64,000 bases of DNA from an uncultured Tenacibaculum sp. (GTDB taxonomy: Bacteria > Bacteroidota > Bacteroidia > Flavobacteriales > Flavobacteriaceae): contig CANMJA010000006.1 in NCBI GenBank assembly GCA_947498055.1, positions 1 through 64,000 of the forward strand, given 5' to 3'. This document shows positions 54,975 through 62,013 of this stretch, piece after piece (the first letter of the stretch is position 1; each line of letters opens with the position of its first letter). Below the pieces are notes generated by a model. That model was given only the letters and a program-made list of their open reading frames with translations. It was not told the origin of the DNA and searched no databases. The translations under genes and the position numbers were made by a program.

Positions 54975-56978
54975 CTACTTTTTTATCAAATGCTCCAAGC
55001 TAGGATCATTCTCAATACGTTCCATTTCTAACAAAATAATATTTTCTACATCAGCTTTAATTTGACGGTAATTTGCATTTATCTGATCTTCCATCATATC
55101 GTTTCCATTTTCATCTAAAAAAGAAATAATTTCAGGAATGGGTTTGTATTGTTTCGTTTCTTCGCTCACCTTATCTACATCTACTACAATTTCTGAATGA
55201 AAAATCTTTTGCTCAATACGTTGGTCAAAATTATCGGAAACAGAACCTACAAACATGCCTTGCGTAAGGTTAGATATTTTACTTGGCGGAATTAAACTAT
55301 CCATTTGTGTAGAAATAGAAGTCGATTTATCTTGCCGATTTATGGTCATTGATTGCCGTTTTTGCAACACTTTTCCAAAGCGTTCCGATAAAGTTTTTGC
55401 CGTTTCACCTACTACCTGACCACTAAAAATATTACCTACTGTATTTTGAATTACTTTACTTTCTTTGTCTCCATAATCACGAGTTAATTGTGAGTAATCT
55501 TGAAATCCCAAACAAACAGCAACTCTGTTACTACGAGCCGTAGCTATTAAATTATCCAATCCTCTAAAATAAATAGTAGGTAACTCATCAATAATTACCG
55601 AGGATTTTAATTGCCCCTTCTTATTAATGAGCTTCACAATTCTACTATTATACAAGCCTAAAGCTGCCGAGTAAATATTTTGACGATCTGGATTATTCCC
55701 TACACATAGAATTTTAGGTGCTTCGGGATTATTAATGTCTAACGAAAAATCATCTCCTGTCATTACCCAATATAGTGCAGGACTTATCATTCTTGATAAT
55801 GGAATTTTAGCACTCGCTATTTGCCCCTGTAATTGATCTTGTGCGCCACCTTCCCAAGCATCAATAAATGGAGATAGATAATTTTCTAATTCCGAGTAAC
55901 TTCTTAAAATGGTAAATACATCAGCATACTTTTTATTCAGTAATTCAATAGCATGCGGAAAAGTACAGTACTTCCCATTCTCGTAGATTTTAAGATACCA
56001 AATAATAGAAGCCAATAGAATAATAGGACTTTCTACAAAGAAATCCCCTTGTTTTTGAATCCATGTTTTATTCAGGTTTAACATAATGGTATAGGCACTT
56101 TCATACGCATCTGAAATGTCTGTCATAAAAACAGGATTTATCGGATTACAACGATGGCTTTTACGAGGGTTGTCAAAATTAATTACATAAAATTTCGGAG
56201 GTATTTTATATTTATCGGTATGCTTTAGTAAATGATTATAAGCAATCACCGAAAGGTCATCAAACTTAAAATCATAGATATACATCGAAAATCCTTTTTC
56301 AATTTGTTGTCGGATATAGTTATTTATTACGGCGAATGATTTACCAGAACCAGGAGTTCCTAAAACAATGGTTGCTCTAAATGGATTTACCACATTTATC
56401 CAACCCTCATTCCATTGTTTTTTGTAGTAAAATCGAGTGGGTAAATTGATAGAATATTCATTTTCTAACAAACGAGTTTCTTGCATAAAGCTCTCATTTT
56501 CGATATTAAAAACATCATCCATTAAGTTGTTTTTAAACAATCTGCTCATCCAAACACCTGCCATAAGCAAACCAATATACCCTATAGATAATGTAGTTAT
56601 GTATAAAATGGCGATTTGTAGTTTCGGTAATGAAACACTTAGTAACCAAAAATTGAGAAAGAAAAATATAATTCCTACTACAAGTGCAATACTAATTTTA
56701 TTCCATGTAATTTTTTCCTCCTTAATCCCTTTTGTACCTAAACAAGATAAACTAAGAAAAACAACAGCAAATAACTTTGTATATAGTAAAGACGAGAACA
56801 ATCCCGTGTCTCGTTGAAAGTTCCATAAAATTTTATCTACAGTGGTAATCGTAAATTCCCATTGTTTAAATGTTTCATAGCAATACCAGTAACAGTGTAT
56901 AATGACAAACAAAATACTAATTGCTCGCATAAATTCCATGGTTTTGGCTAGTCCTCTAATATCATCTTCGTTTTGCAT
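54975..56978 (-). CDS. mobC: MobC-type coupling protein (VirD4/TraG-like ATPase)
   Basis: This 667-aa protein has four N-terminal hydrophobic segments (residues 15-35, 55-75, 90-112, 120-145), then an ATPase domain with Walker A GTPGSGKS (K213) and a Walker B-type VIIDELPTIYF, as in VirD4/TraG coupling proteins. Coupling proteins bring the relaxase-DNA complex to the mating channel. It overlaps mobB by 17 bases and follows it in the transfer direction, forming the classical mobA-mobB-mobC set of Bacteroidota conjugative elements. Confidence 0.88.
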   Translation of the reverse strand: MQNEDDIRGLAKTMEFMRAISILFVIIHCYWYCYETFKQWEFTITTVDKILWNFQRDTGLFSSLLYTKLFAVVFLSLSCLGTKGIKEEKITWNKISIALVVGIIFFFLNFWLLSVSLPKLQIAILYITTLSIGYIGLLMAGVWMSRLFKNNLMDDVFNIENESFMQETRLLENEYSINLPTRFYYKKQWNEGWINVVNPFRATIVLGTPGSGKSFAVINNYIRQQIEKGFSMYIYDFKFDDLSVIAYNHLLKHTDKYKIPPKFYVINFDNPRKSHRCNPINPVFMTDISDAYESAYTIMLNLNKTWIQKQGDFFVESPIILLASIIWYLKIYENGKYCTFPHAIELLNKKYADVFTILRSYSELENYLSPFIDAWEGGAQDQLQGQIASAKIPLSRMISPALYWVMTGDDFSLDINNPEAPKILCVGNNPDRQNIYSAALGLYNSRIVKLINKKGQLKSSVIIDELPTIYFRGLDNLIATARSNRVAVCLGFQDYSQLTRDYGDKESKVIQNTVGNIFSGQVVGETAKTLSERFGKVLQKRQSMTINRQDKSTSISTQMDSLIPPSKISNLTQGMFVGSVSDNFDQRIEQKIFHSEIVVDVDKVSEETKQYKPIPEIISFLDENGNDMMEDQINANYRQIKADVENIILLEMERIENDPSLEHLIKK

Positions 56979-58215
56979 ATCGTTTCTTTTTACGTTTTTT
57001 CTTTAAGTTGTTATTGTCATTTTCTTCAGGAATATCCATAGGCAACAATCCGCCTAAAGCTTCCATAATATTTGCATTAGAAAAGTGTTCTTCTTTTGCT
57101 ATTGGTTCGTTTTCTATATCTTCTATAAAGTGTTCTTTTGAGTTCTGTTTAATAGGAATTGAAGTTGACGGCTCTGCTTCATTCCAAAGACGATGAAATA
57201 CATTTGCAGACAAGTCTTTGCCTAAACGAGAACCGTTTAATACCGTTTTAGAGGTATGGTCTATAAAACTGATTCCATAAATTCTGCCTTGCTCATTTTC
57301 TCGAACAAACGTGGATATTTTGTTATCCTGTAAATACTTTTTGAAGTTATCTTGATCTGGGTATTTTTGTATTGCAGCACGCACCAATTTCCGTACTCTT
57401 TTTTGAGGTTTGTGGGTATCGATAAATACTTTTGATTTTTTAAATTTTCGTTCTAAATCAGCTAAACCAACTGGAGGCGAAAAGCGAGAAGATTTAAACG
57501 GATTACTTACTTTTTTGCCTTCATCATTCGTAGCGAAATAAACCAATCCTCGTTTTTCTTTTCCGTGAATAATCCCTTTAACTTCTTGTGCGGTTATATT
57601 AAAAAAAGATAATAGTGCTTTGTATTCTCCAAGAGTTTGATATTGGTAATTTTCGTTTACAAAGGCGAGCACTGAAGTTATTTGCTGTTTTAAGTTATCC
57701 TGTTTCGCATTTACCTTTTGTAATGGAATATCCTTTTTTTCAGTTGTGCCAATTGCTGAGGTAAGTTTAAATTGTTTCTCTAATTTTCGGCATACTTTCA
57801 TAGAGCGTACTCTTTCAAAACTATCCGAAATACGCTTACCATATTCATCTACACAAACCGAAACAATATGGATATGAGCACGTTCAGTATCGGTATGTTT
57901 AAAGACTACATAAGGCTGTTCTCCGTATCCCATTTCCTGCATATAGTTTTCAGCCAATGCACTAAAAGTTTCATCTGAAACCGCATCTTTAGGATTTGGA
58001 TTTAAGGAGATATGTAGTATCGGTTTTTCTGTACGGTTATTTGCAATCAGGTAAGGTTCAAAAGAACGCTCTAGTAATGGAATGGTAAATTCTCCTGTTA
58101 CAGATTCCATCATTTTATGCCAATGCAAAATATTCCCTTGGTCTTGTGCTACCTTCTCGTAGTTGTAGATTAATACTCCTTTTAAGTGATTTCCTCGTTC
58201 TATTTTCGCAACCAT
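56962..58215 (-). CDS. mobB: MobB relaxase
   Basis: This 417-aa protein is a relaxase of the MobP-like type used by Bacteroidota elements. The N-terminal 150 residues carry ILHISLNP and the metal-binding His pair in TERAHIHIVSV (H-x-H). The C-terminus is basic (KKKRKKKRYAKRR), fitting DNA binding. It nicks the transfer origin and pilots the strand into the recipient. It overlaps mobA by 16 bases upstream and mobC downstream. Confidence 0.88.
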   Translation of the reverse strand: MVAKIERGNHLKGVLIYNYEKVAQDQGNILHWHKMMESVTGEFTIPLLERSFEPYLIANNRTEKPILHISLNPNPKDAVSDETFSALAENYMQEMGYGEQPYVVFKHTDTERAHIHIVSVCVDEYGKRISDSFERVRSMKVCRKLEKQFKLTSAIGTTEKKDIPLQKVNAKQDNLKQQITSVLAFVNENYQYQTLGEYKALLSFFNITAQEVKGIIHGKEKRGLVYFATNDEGKKVSNPFKSSRFSPPVGLADLERKFKKSKVFIDTHKPQKRVRKLVRAAIQKYPDQDNFKKYLQDNKISTFVRENEQGRIYGISFIDHTSKTVLNGSRLGKDLSANVFHRLWNEAEPSTSIPIKQNSKEHFIEDIENEPIAKEEHFSNANIMEALGGLLPMDIPEENDNNNLKKKRKKKRYAKRR

Positions 58216-58619
58216 TCTTTCTCAAATTTTTGGATTAAACGGGTCATCTTTTCAAGAATAGCAATGAGTGCTATGGTTTGTTTTTCCAGTTTTAGCAGTA
58301 AAAACTGTGCTCTTTTTTCTGTGAAATTGGTATGTAATGCCTTAACAACTTGGTTGTAATTCACCCCAACAGCTCTAAACTGACTATAGAAAGCAGTGAG
58401 TTTTATATAAAAATCGTGGGCAGATTTATCAACTTTTAGCACTTTAATTTCTCTTTCAAATAGAATCGCACGTATAAATTCGGCTTTGGTGAGTACTTCC
58501 GAAATATCAAATTGCGCTAAAAACTGTGCGTTTTCTTCGGCATTTAATCGAAATACATAGCGATATACAAAAGGTTTTTCTTTGGGTTTACGTCCTCTTT
58601 TAATTTGTTTTTTCTTCAT
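58200..58619 (-). CDS. mobA: MobA relaxosome accessory protein
   Basis: This 139-aa basic protein (KKKQIKRGRKPKEKP) has a ribbon-helix-helix-like start (YRYVFRLNAEENAQF) and the helical region FRAVGVNYNQVVKALHTNF typical of the MobC/BfmA-like nicking accessory proteins. It would bind oriT and open it for the relaxase. It is the first gene of the mob operon, which reads away from the repeat-rich non-coding region that likely contains oriT. Confidence 0.82.
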   Translation of the reverse strand: MKKKQIKRGRKPKEKPFVYRYVFRLNAEENAQFLAQFDISEVLTKAEFIRAILFEREIKVLKVDKSAHDFYIKLTAFYSQFRAVGVNYNQVVKALHTNFTEKRAQFLLLKLEKQTIALIAILEKMTRLIQKFEKEWLRK

Positions 58620-58960
58620 TTTAATTCGTTTATAGTGAAACTTCCAATCCGTCTATTTTCAAAATCCTCGACTTCGGAGGGATTTTAAACTCCGTAGGAC
58701 AAGTTTGTAATGAGAGGCACAAAAGCATTTTTGAGGCACTCATTACACAACTTGCTCTGTTCCGCTGAACAGTTTTCTAATGGATTTTAATATGGTGATG
58801 TGATATCACCACTCCTAAAATTGGCTTCTACAAATTAAGAGCGAACAAATGATTGTAACACTATGGTTATCAGTGACAAAAAGAGACAGTTAAAGCCATT
58901 AAAGACCTCAAAAACAAATCCTTTAAAAAACGAAGTGAAAGCGCTGTTTTTTTGCTGTAG
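58620..58960. other. non-coding region with inverted repeats, oriT candidate
   Basis: This stretch upstream of mobA has no gene. It carries several inverted repeats: AAAATCC with GGATTTT around 58660-58687; GTAATGAG (58708-58715) with CTCATTAC (58739-58746), enclosing two GAGGCAC direct repeats; CTGTTC/GAACAG hairpin at 58757-58772; GGTGAT/ATCACC at 58794-58810. Such clusters beside the relaxosome gene are where transfer origins lie in Bacteroidota elements. The nick site cannot be placed. Confidence 0.5.
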
Positions 58961-59030
58961 CACCGTATAGCCGTATGGCCAGCTAAACGGCAATACAGTT
59001 AGCCATTTGGTTAGCTATAGAGTTGAAAGT

Positions 59031-59320
59031 ATTGCTAGCTAATTAACTAGTTAGGCATTTAGCCAATTGTACAGTTAGACATAGGCACAACTAGCCATAC
59101 AGTAGTATTTCTAGCTAAGCGTACTGCTAGTTAATGAACTGGTTGGCTATTTAATCAACTGGTCAATCATGCAATCAGACATAGGTACAACTGGCTGAAC
59201 AGAAATACTTCTAGCTGAGCGTACTGCTAGTTAATCAACGGGTTGACTATTTAGTCAACGAGCCAATTGTACAATTAGCTACAAGGATAACTAGCTAGCT
59301 ATTTAGACAATCATACAGCA
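59031..59320. repeat. three imperfect tandem repeats of about 92-100 bp upstream of traA
   Basis: Unit 1 (59031-59122), unit 2 (59123-59222) and unit 3 (59223-59320) each start A(T/C)TGCTAG(C/T)TAAT and share internal blocks such as AGACATAGG and TACAACTGGCT or CACAACTAGCC; units 1 and 2 end CTAGCT(A/G)AGCGT. GCTAGTTA/CTAGCTA-type words recur many times, including an upstream fringe from 58966. The array ends 32 bases before the ParA gene, so a parS-like or iteron-like role is likely. Confidence 0.6.
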
Positions 59321-59352
59321 TTATAAATCTATTAACAGTAAAATTTTAACCA

Positions 59353-60111
59353 ATGAAAACAACACCATTAAAAATCAGTTTTTCTTCTCAAAAAGGAGGG
59401 GTAGGAAAAAGTGCAATTACCGTACTAACCGCAGCGATGTTACATTACAAAATGGGCTACCAAGTGGTTATTTTCGATTGTGATTTTCCGCAGTTAAGCA
59501 TCGCCAAACAACGAGAACGGGAACTAAAAGCAATTATGGAAAATGACCATTTTAAACGAATGGCACACACGCAATTTTCAAGTTTAAACAAAAAAGCATA
59601 TCCCATCATTTCCTGTAATGCAGATACCGCTTTGCAAGAAGCGGATCAGTTTTTAGCCGATAGTCCTATAGCTTATGATTTTGCTTTTTTTGATTTACCC
59701 GGAACAGTAAACTCTACAGGAATACTACAAACTTTATTGGGAATGGATGCCATTTTTTCTCCAATGACCGCAGATAGATTAGTTATGGAAAGTACCCTTT
59801 CTTTTTTACAGGTGATCTCCAAAATATTTAAAACGAAATCTGATAAAAAAGGCTTGCACCTATTCTGGAATATGGTAGATGGAAGAGAAAAATCTACGCT
59901 TTATGATATGTATGAAAAGGTATTTAAGGAATTGGACTTACAACAAATGCAGCATTATTTTTCAGATAGTAAACGCTTCCGTAAAGAGCTACCAGAAATT
60001 GGAAAAGGACTCGTGTTCCGTTCTACGCTTTTCCCTCCTCATAGTCGCTTAATTACCTCTTCTAGAATAGAAACATTCATGCACGAATTTTTACACCTAC
60101 TAAATCGATAA
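59353..60111 (+). CDS. traA: ParA-family ATPase (TraA of the transfer operon)
   Basis: This 252-aa protein has the deviant Walker A of ParA/MinD ATPases, SSQKGGVGKSAI (K14 and K19), a Walker A' IFDCDFPQ and AFFDLPGT. ParA proteins move or position DNA by ATP-dependent binding. In Bacteroidota conjugative elements this is the first gene of the transfer operon. Its promoter region contains a three-unit repeat array, a candidate binding site for it or its partner. The following three genes are each 2 bases apart, so they form one operon. Confidence 0.88.
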   Translation: MKTTPLKISFSSQKGGVGKSAITVLTAAMLHYKMGYQVVIFDCDFPQLSIAKQRERELKAIMENDHFKRMAHTQFSSLNKKAYPIISCNADTALQEADQFLADSPIAYDFAFFDLPGTVNSTGILQTLLGMDAIFSPMTADRLVMESTLSFLQVISKIFKTKSDKKGLHLFWNMVDGREKSTLYDMYEKVFKELDLQQMQHYFSDSKRFRKELPEIGKGLVFRSTLFPPHSRLITSSRIETFMHEFLHLLNR

Positions 60112-60113
60112 TT

Positions 60114-60377
60114 ATGAAAAACACAGATTGGGAACAAGCAAGAGCTTACGTATTAGAATACTATCCTAAAGCGGTTTGTTTTAGATATAGAAAAAATGTA
60201 TTTGTGGTTTTTTCAGATCGTAACCTCACAAATGCAAAACGATTATGTGAAAAGACACCTAACGTCAAATCTATAATTAACAAAGGAATGGCTTGGATAG
60301 AGGCAAAAAAAGATATAGAAAAGGCAAACAAATTAAAAGCTGAATCCTTTTTAAATAAGAATCCAAAAACGATATAA
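60114..60377 (+). CDS. small conserved transfer-operon protein
   Basis: This 87-aa protein, rich in Lys and Asn, has no signal or membrane segment. It carries KAVCFRYRKNVFVVFSDR and a helical C-terminus. Its position, 2 bases after traA and 2 bases before the DUF3408-type gene, marks it as part of the transfer operon. No activity is known; a DNA-binding or partition partner of the ParA protein is plausible. Confidence 0.65.
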   Translation: MKNTDWEQARAYVLEYYPKAVCFRYRKNVFVVFSDRNLTNAKRLCEKTPNVKSIINKGMAWIEAKKDIEKANKLKAESFLNKNPKTI

Positions 60378-60379
60378 AA

Positions 60380-60781
60380 ATGAAAAAAGACAAAGACCCT
60401 ATAGATGAAAAGGAATTAATGAAAATGATGGCACATTCGTTTTCAAAAGATAGAGAACTTCCTGAAACAAAAGATCAAAATACAAAAGAAAAAGCAACTC
60501 CTAAACCGAAGCAAACTAAAAAATCGAGTATCGTTTCTAAAAAAGGAGATGTGCCTTATCAGGAATTGTTTTTACAAAAAAGTCATTTAGTGGCTCGTAA
60601 TGGTAAGTCGATATATATCCGCCCAGAGTTCCACGAACGTTTATTTAGAATTATTAGAGTTATTGGTGAAAATAATATGTCTGTATCTAATTATTTAGAT
60701 AATATTTTACAGCATCATTTTACGGAGTACGAAACAGAGATCAAGAAGCTGTTTAAGGATAATTTTAAACCTATTATATAA
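60380..60781 (+). CDS. DUF3408-type protein, DNA-binding candidate
   Basis: This 133-aa protein has an acidic/lysine-rich N-terminal half and a C-terminal helical domain with IYIRPEFHERLFRIIRVIGENNMSVSNYLDNILQHHF, typical of the DUF3408 family of ribbon-helix-helix-like proteins in conjugative transposons. It is likely the DNA-binding partner of the ParA ATPase, a ParB-like role by analogy. It is cotranscribed with its neighbours. Confidence 0.75.
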   Translation: MKKDKDPIDEKELMKMMAHSFSKDRELPETKDQNTKEKATPKPKQTKKSSIVSKKGDVPYQELFLQKSHLVARNGKSIYIRPEFHERLFRIIRVIGENNMSVSNYLDNILQHHFTEYETEIKKLFKDNFKPII

Positions 60782-60783
60782 TT

Positions 60784-61386
60784 ATGGAAGCCTATATTCA
60801 ACTTATTATTTTACTGTTATTAATTGTTTTATTAGTGGATCGGTTTTACCCTAAAAAAACGGATTCCAAACCTTTGAAAAAAGGTTTAAAGCACCAAAAA
60901 GGAAGTTCCATTATGGGAGAAAGCAAAGAAGCTTTAAAACAACCTGAAATTAAGAATGAACCGATTAACTTACCAAAAAAAGAGACGGAAAAGAAAGTAA
61001 AAAAAATAATTCCTACTGAAGCTTTAGATGCTGTTTTCGATTCTTCTTCCTCTAAAAACACAGATACTCCCGAATGGGAATCAACAGAGGAAGAGGAAGA
61101 ATTAAAAACTGATTTTTCAACGAAAACAGATCAAGATTTTAATACTGGAATTAGCTTTGAAGAATTGCAAAAAATAACCACACTTCTAAATCAAAAACAA
61201 CTCAGTCCAGAGACCTTACCCGTAGCCATGAAAATTGAAAACACCGAATTATTGGAAATATTAAACAAGCAAATTCCACAAGCACAACAGCAGGTATCTG
61301 ATTTATTGAACACACATTTAGCTGTTCATATTTCCCCAAAAGTAAATGATGATTGGCGTGATTTTGATATTGGGGATTTTGTTTAG
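60784..61386 (+). CDS. TraD-like single-pass protein, last surviving transfer gene
   Basis: This 200-aa protein has one N-terminal membrane segment (LIILLLLIVLLVDRF), a long charged linker, and a C-terminal domain with ISFEELQKITTLL and a terminal WRDFDIGDFV. It corresponds by position and layout to TraD of CTnDOT-type elements. Normally genes for DUF4134/DUF4133 membrane proteins, the TraG ATPase and the rest of the mating channel would follow in this orientation; none is here, so the operon is cut after this gene. Confidence 0.65.
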   Translation: MEAYIQLIILLLLIVLLVDRFYPKKTDSKPLKKGLKHQKGSSIMGESKEALKQPEIKNEPINLPKKETEKKVKKIIPTEALDAVFDSSSSKNTDTPEWESTEEEEELKTDFSTKTDQDFNTGISFEELQKITTLLNQKQLSPETLPVAMKIENTELLEILNKQIPQAQQQVSDLLNTHLAVHISPKVNDDWRDFDIGDFV

Positions 61387-61595
61387 GGTTTTAACTGATC
61401 AAAGTTCACAATACTAAAACTAGGATTTATATTTTTTGTTAATGAATTCCACCTTAATCGAATAGAATTGAACTCATATAAGTATTTATTTACATTTGGC
61501 TTTGAGAAAACCAAACTAAAATCAGCAATACCAATAAAAGTACCTAACCAATTTTTTGTAAAGTTTGATTTTCTAAATACCAAATGGAAGCGCAT
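61383..61595 (-). CDS. doubtful 70-aa frame coupled to the Fur-family gene
   Basis: The ATG overlaps the stop of the Fur-type gene by one base (TAATG), and the end overlaps the last bases of the TraD-like gene on the other strand. The sequence has aromatic and Asn residues (TKNWLGTFIGIADFSLVF) but no recognised family. It may be the remnant of a gene at the break point of the conjugative element. Only the coupled start supports it. Confidence 0.3.
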   Translation of the reverse strand: MRFHLVFRKSNFTKNWLGTFIGIADFSLVFSKPNVNKYLYEFNSIRLRWNSLTKNINPSFSIVNFDQLKP

Positions 61596-62011
61596 TATTG
61601 TACGCTACATTTATCACAAACCCCTTTTACAACCAAGTTTACGTTTTCTGAAACAAATCCATCAGGCACTTTTATTTGAGGGATTTTATGTTCTGTTAAA
61701 CAAATGGTTTCGTTACAGTTATTACAATGAAAATGTAAATGTAAATCGGTTTCGATTTCACAAGTACAACCATTTTCACATAACGCATATTTTGTAATTC
61801 CAGTTCCATCGTCTATTTGATGTACAATATCTTTTTCCTCAAATGTTTTAATAGTTCTGTACAATGTAGTTCTATCTGCTTTGTCGAAAGCATTTTCTAT
61901 ATCACTTAACCTAACGGCTACTTGTTTTTCAGTAAGAAACTTGTAAATCAATAAACGCATAGCAGTTACACGAATACCTTTTGATTCTAATAATTCTTCT
62001 ATTGTTTTCAT
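61595..62011 (-). CDS. Fur-family metal-responsive repressor
   Basis: This 138-aa protein has an N-terminal winged-helix domain (GIRVTAMRLLIYKFL, ADRTTLYRTIKTFEE) and a dimerisation/metal domain with HLHFHCNNCNETICL (C-x2-C plus the HLHFH set) and a second C-x2-C pair near the C-terminus (VCDKC). Both cysteine pairs suggest a structural zinc site. The family senses Fe2+, Zn2+ or peroxide and represses uptake genes. It lies 2 bases downstream of a TonB-dependent receptor gene in the same operon, which it probably helps regulate. Whether it is a Fur, Zur or PerR type is open. Confidence 0.88.
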   Translation of the reverse strand: MKTIEELLESKGIRVTAMRLLIYKFLTEKQVAVRLSDIENAFDKADRTTLYRTIKTFEEKDIVHQIDDGTGITKYALCENGCTCEIETDLHLHFHCNNCNETICLTEHKIPQIKVPDGFVSENVNLVVKGVCDKCSVQ

Positions 62012-62013
62012 AG

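Noticed and set aside
59031..59320. CRISPR array
   Set aside because: Repeat units are 92-100 bp, imperfect and directly adjacent, with no short identical repeats separated by unique spacers and no cas genes.
61468..61797. 109-aa plus-strand frame over the Fur-family gene
   Set aside because: More than half is antisense to the clearly recognisable Fur-type gene, and composition is typical of a shadow frame.
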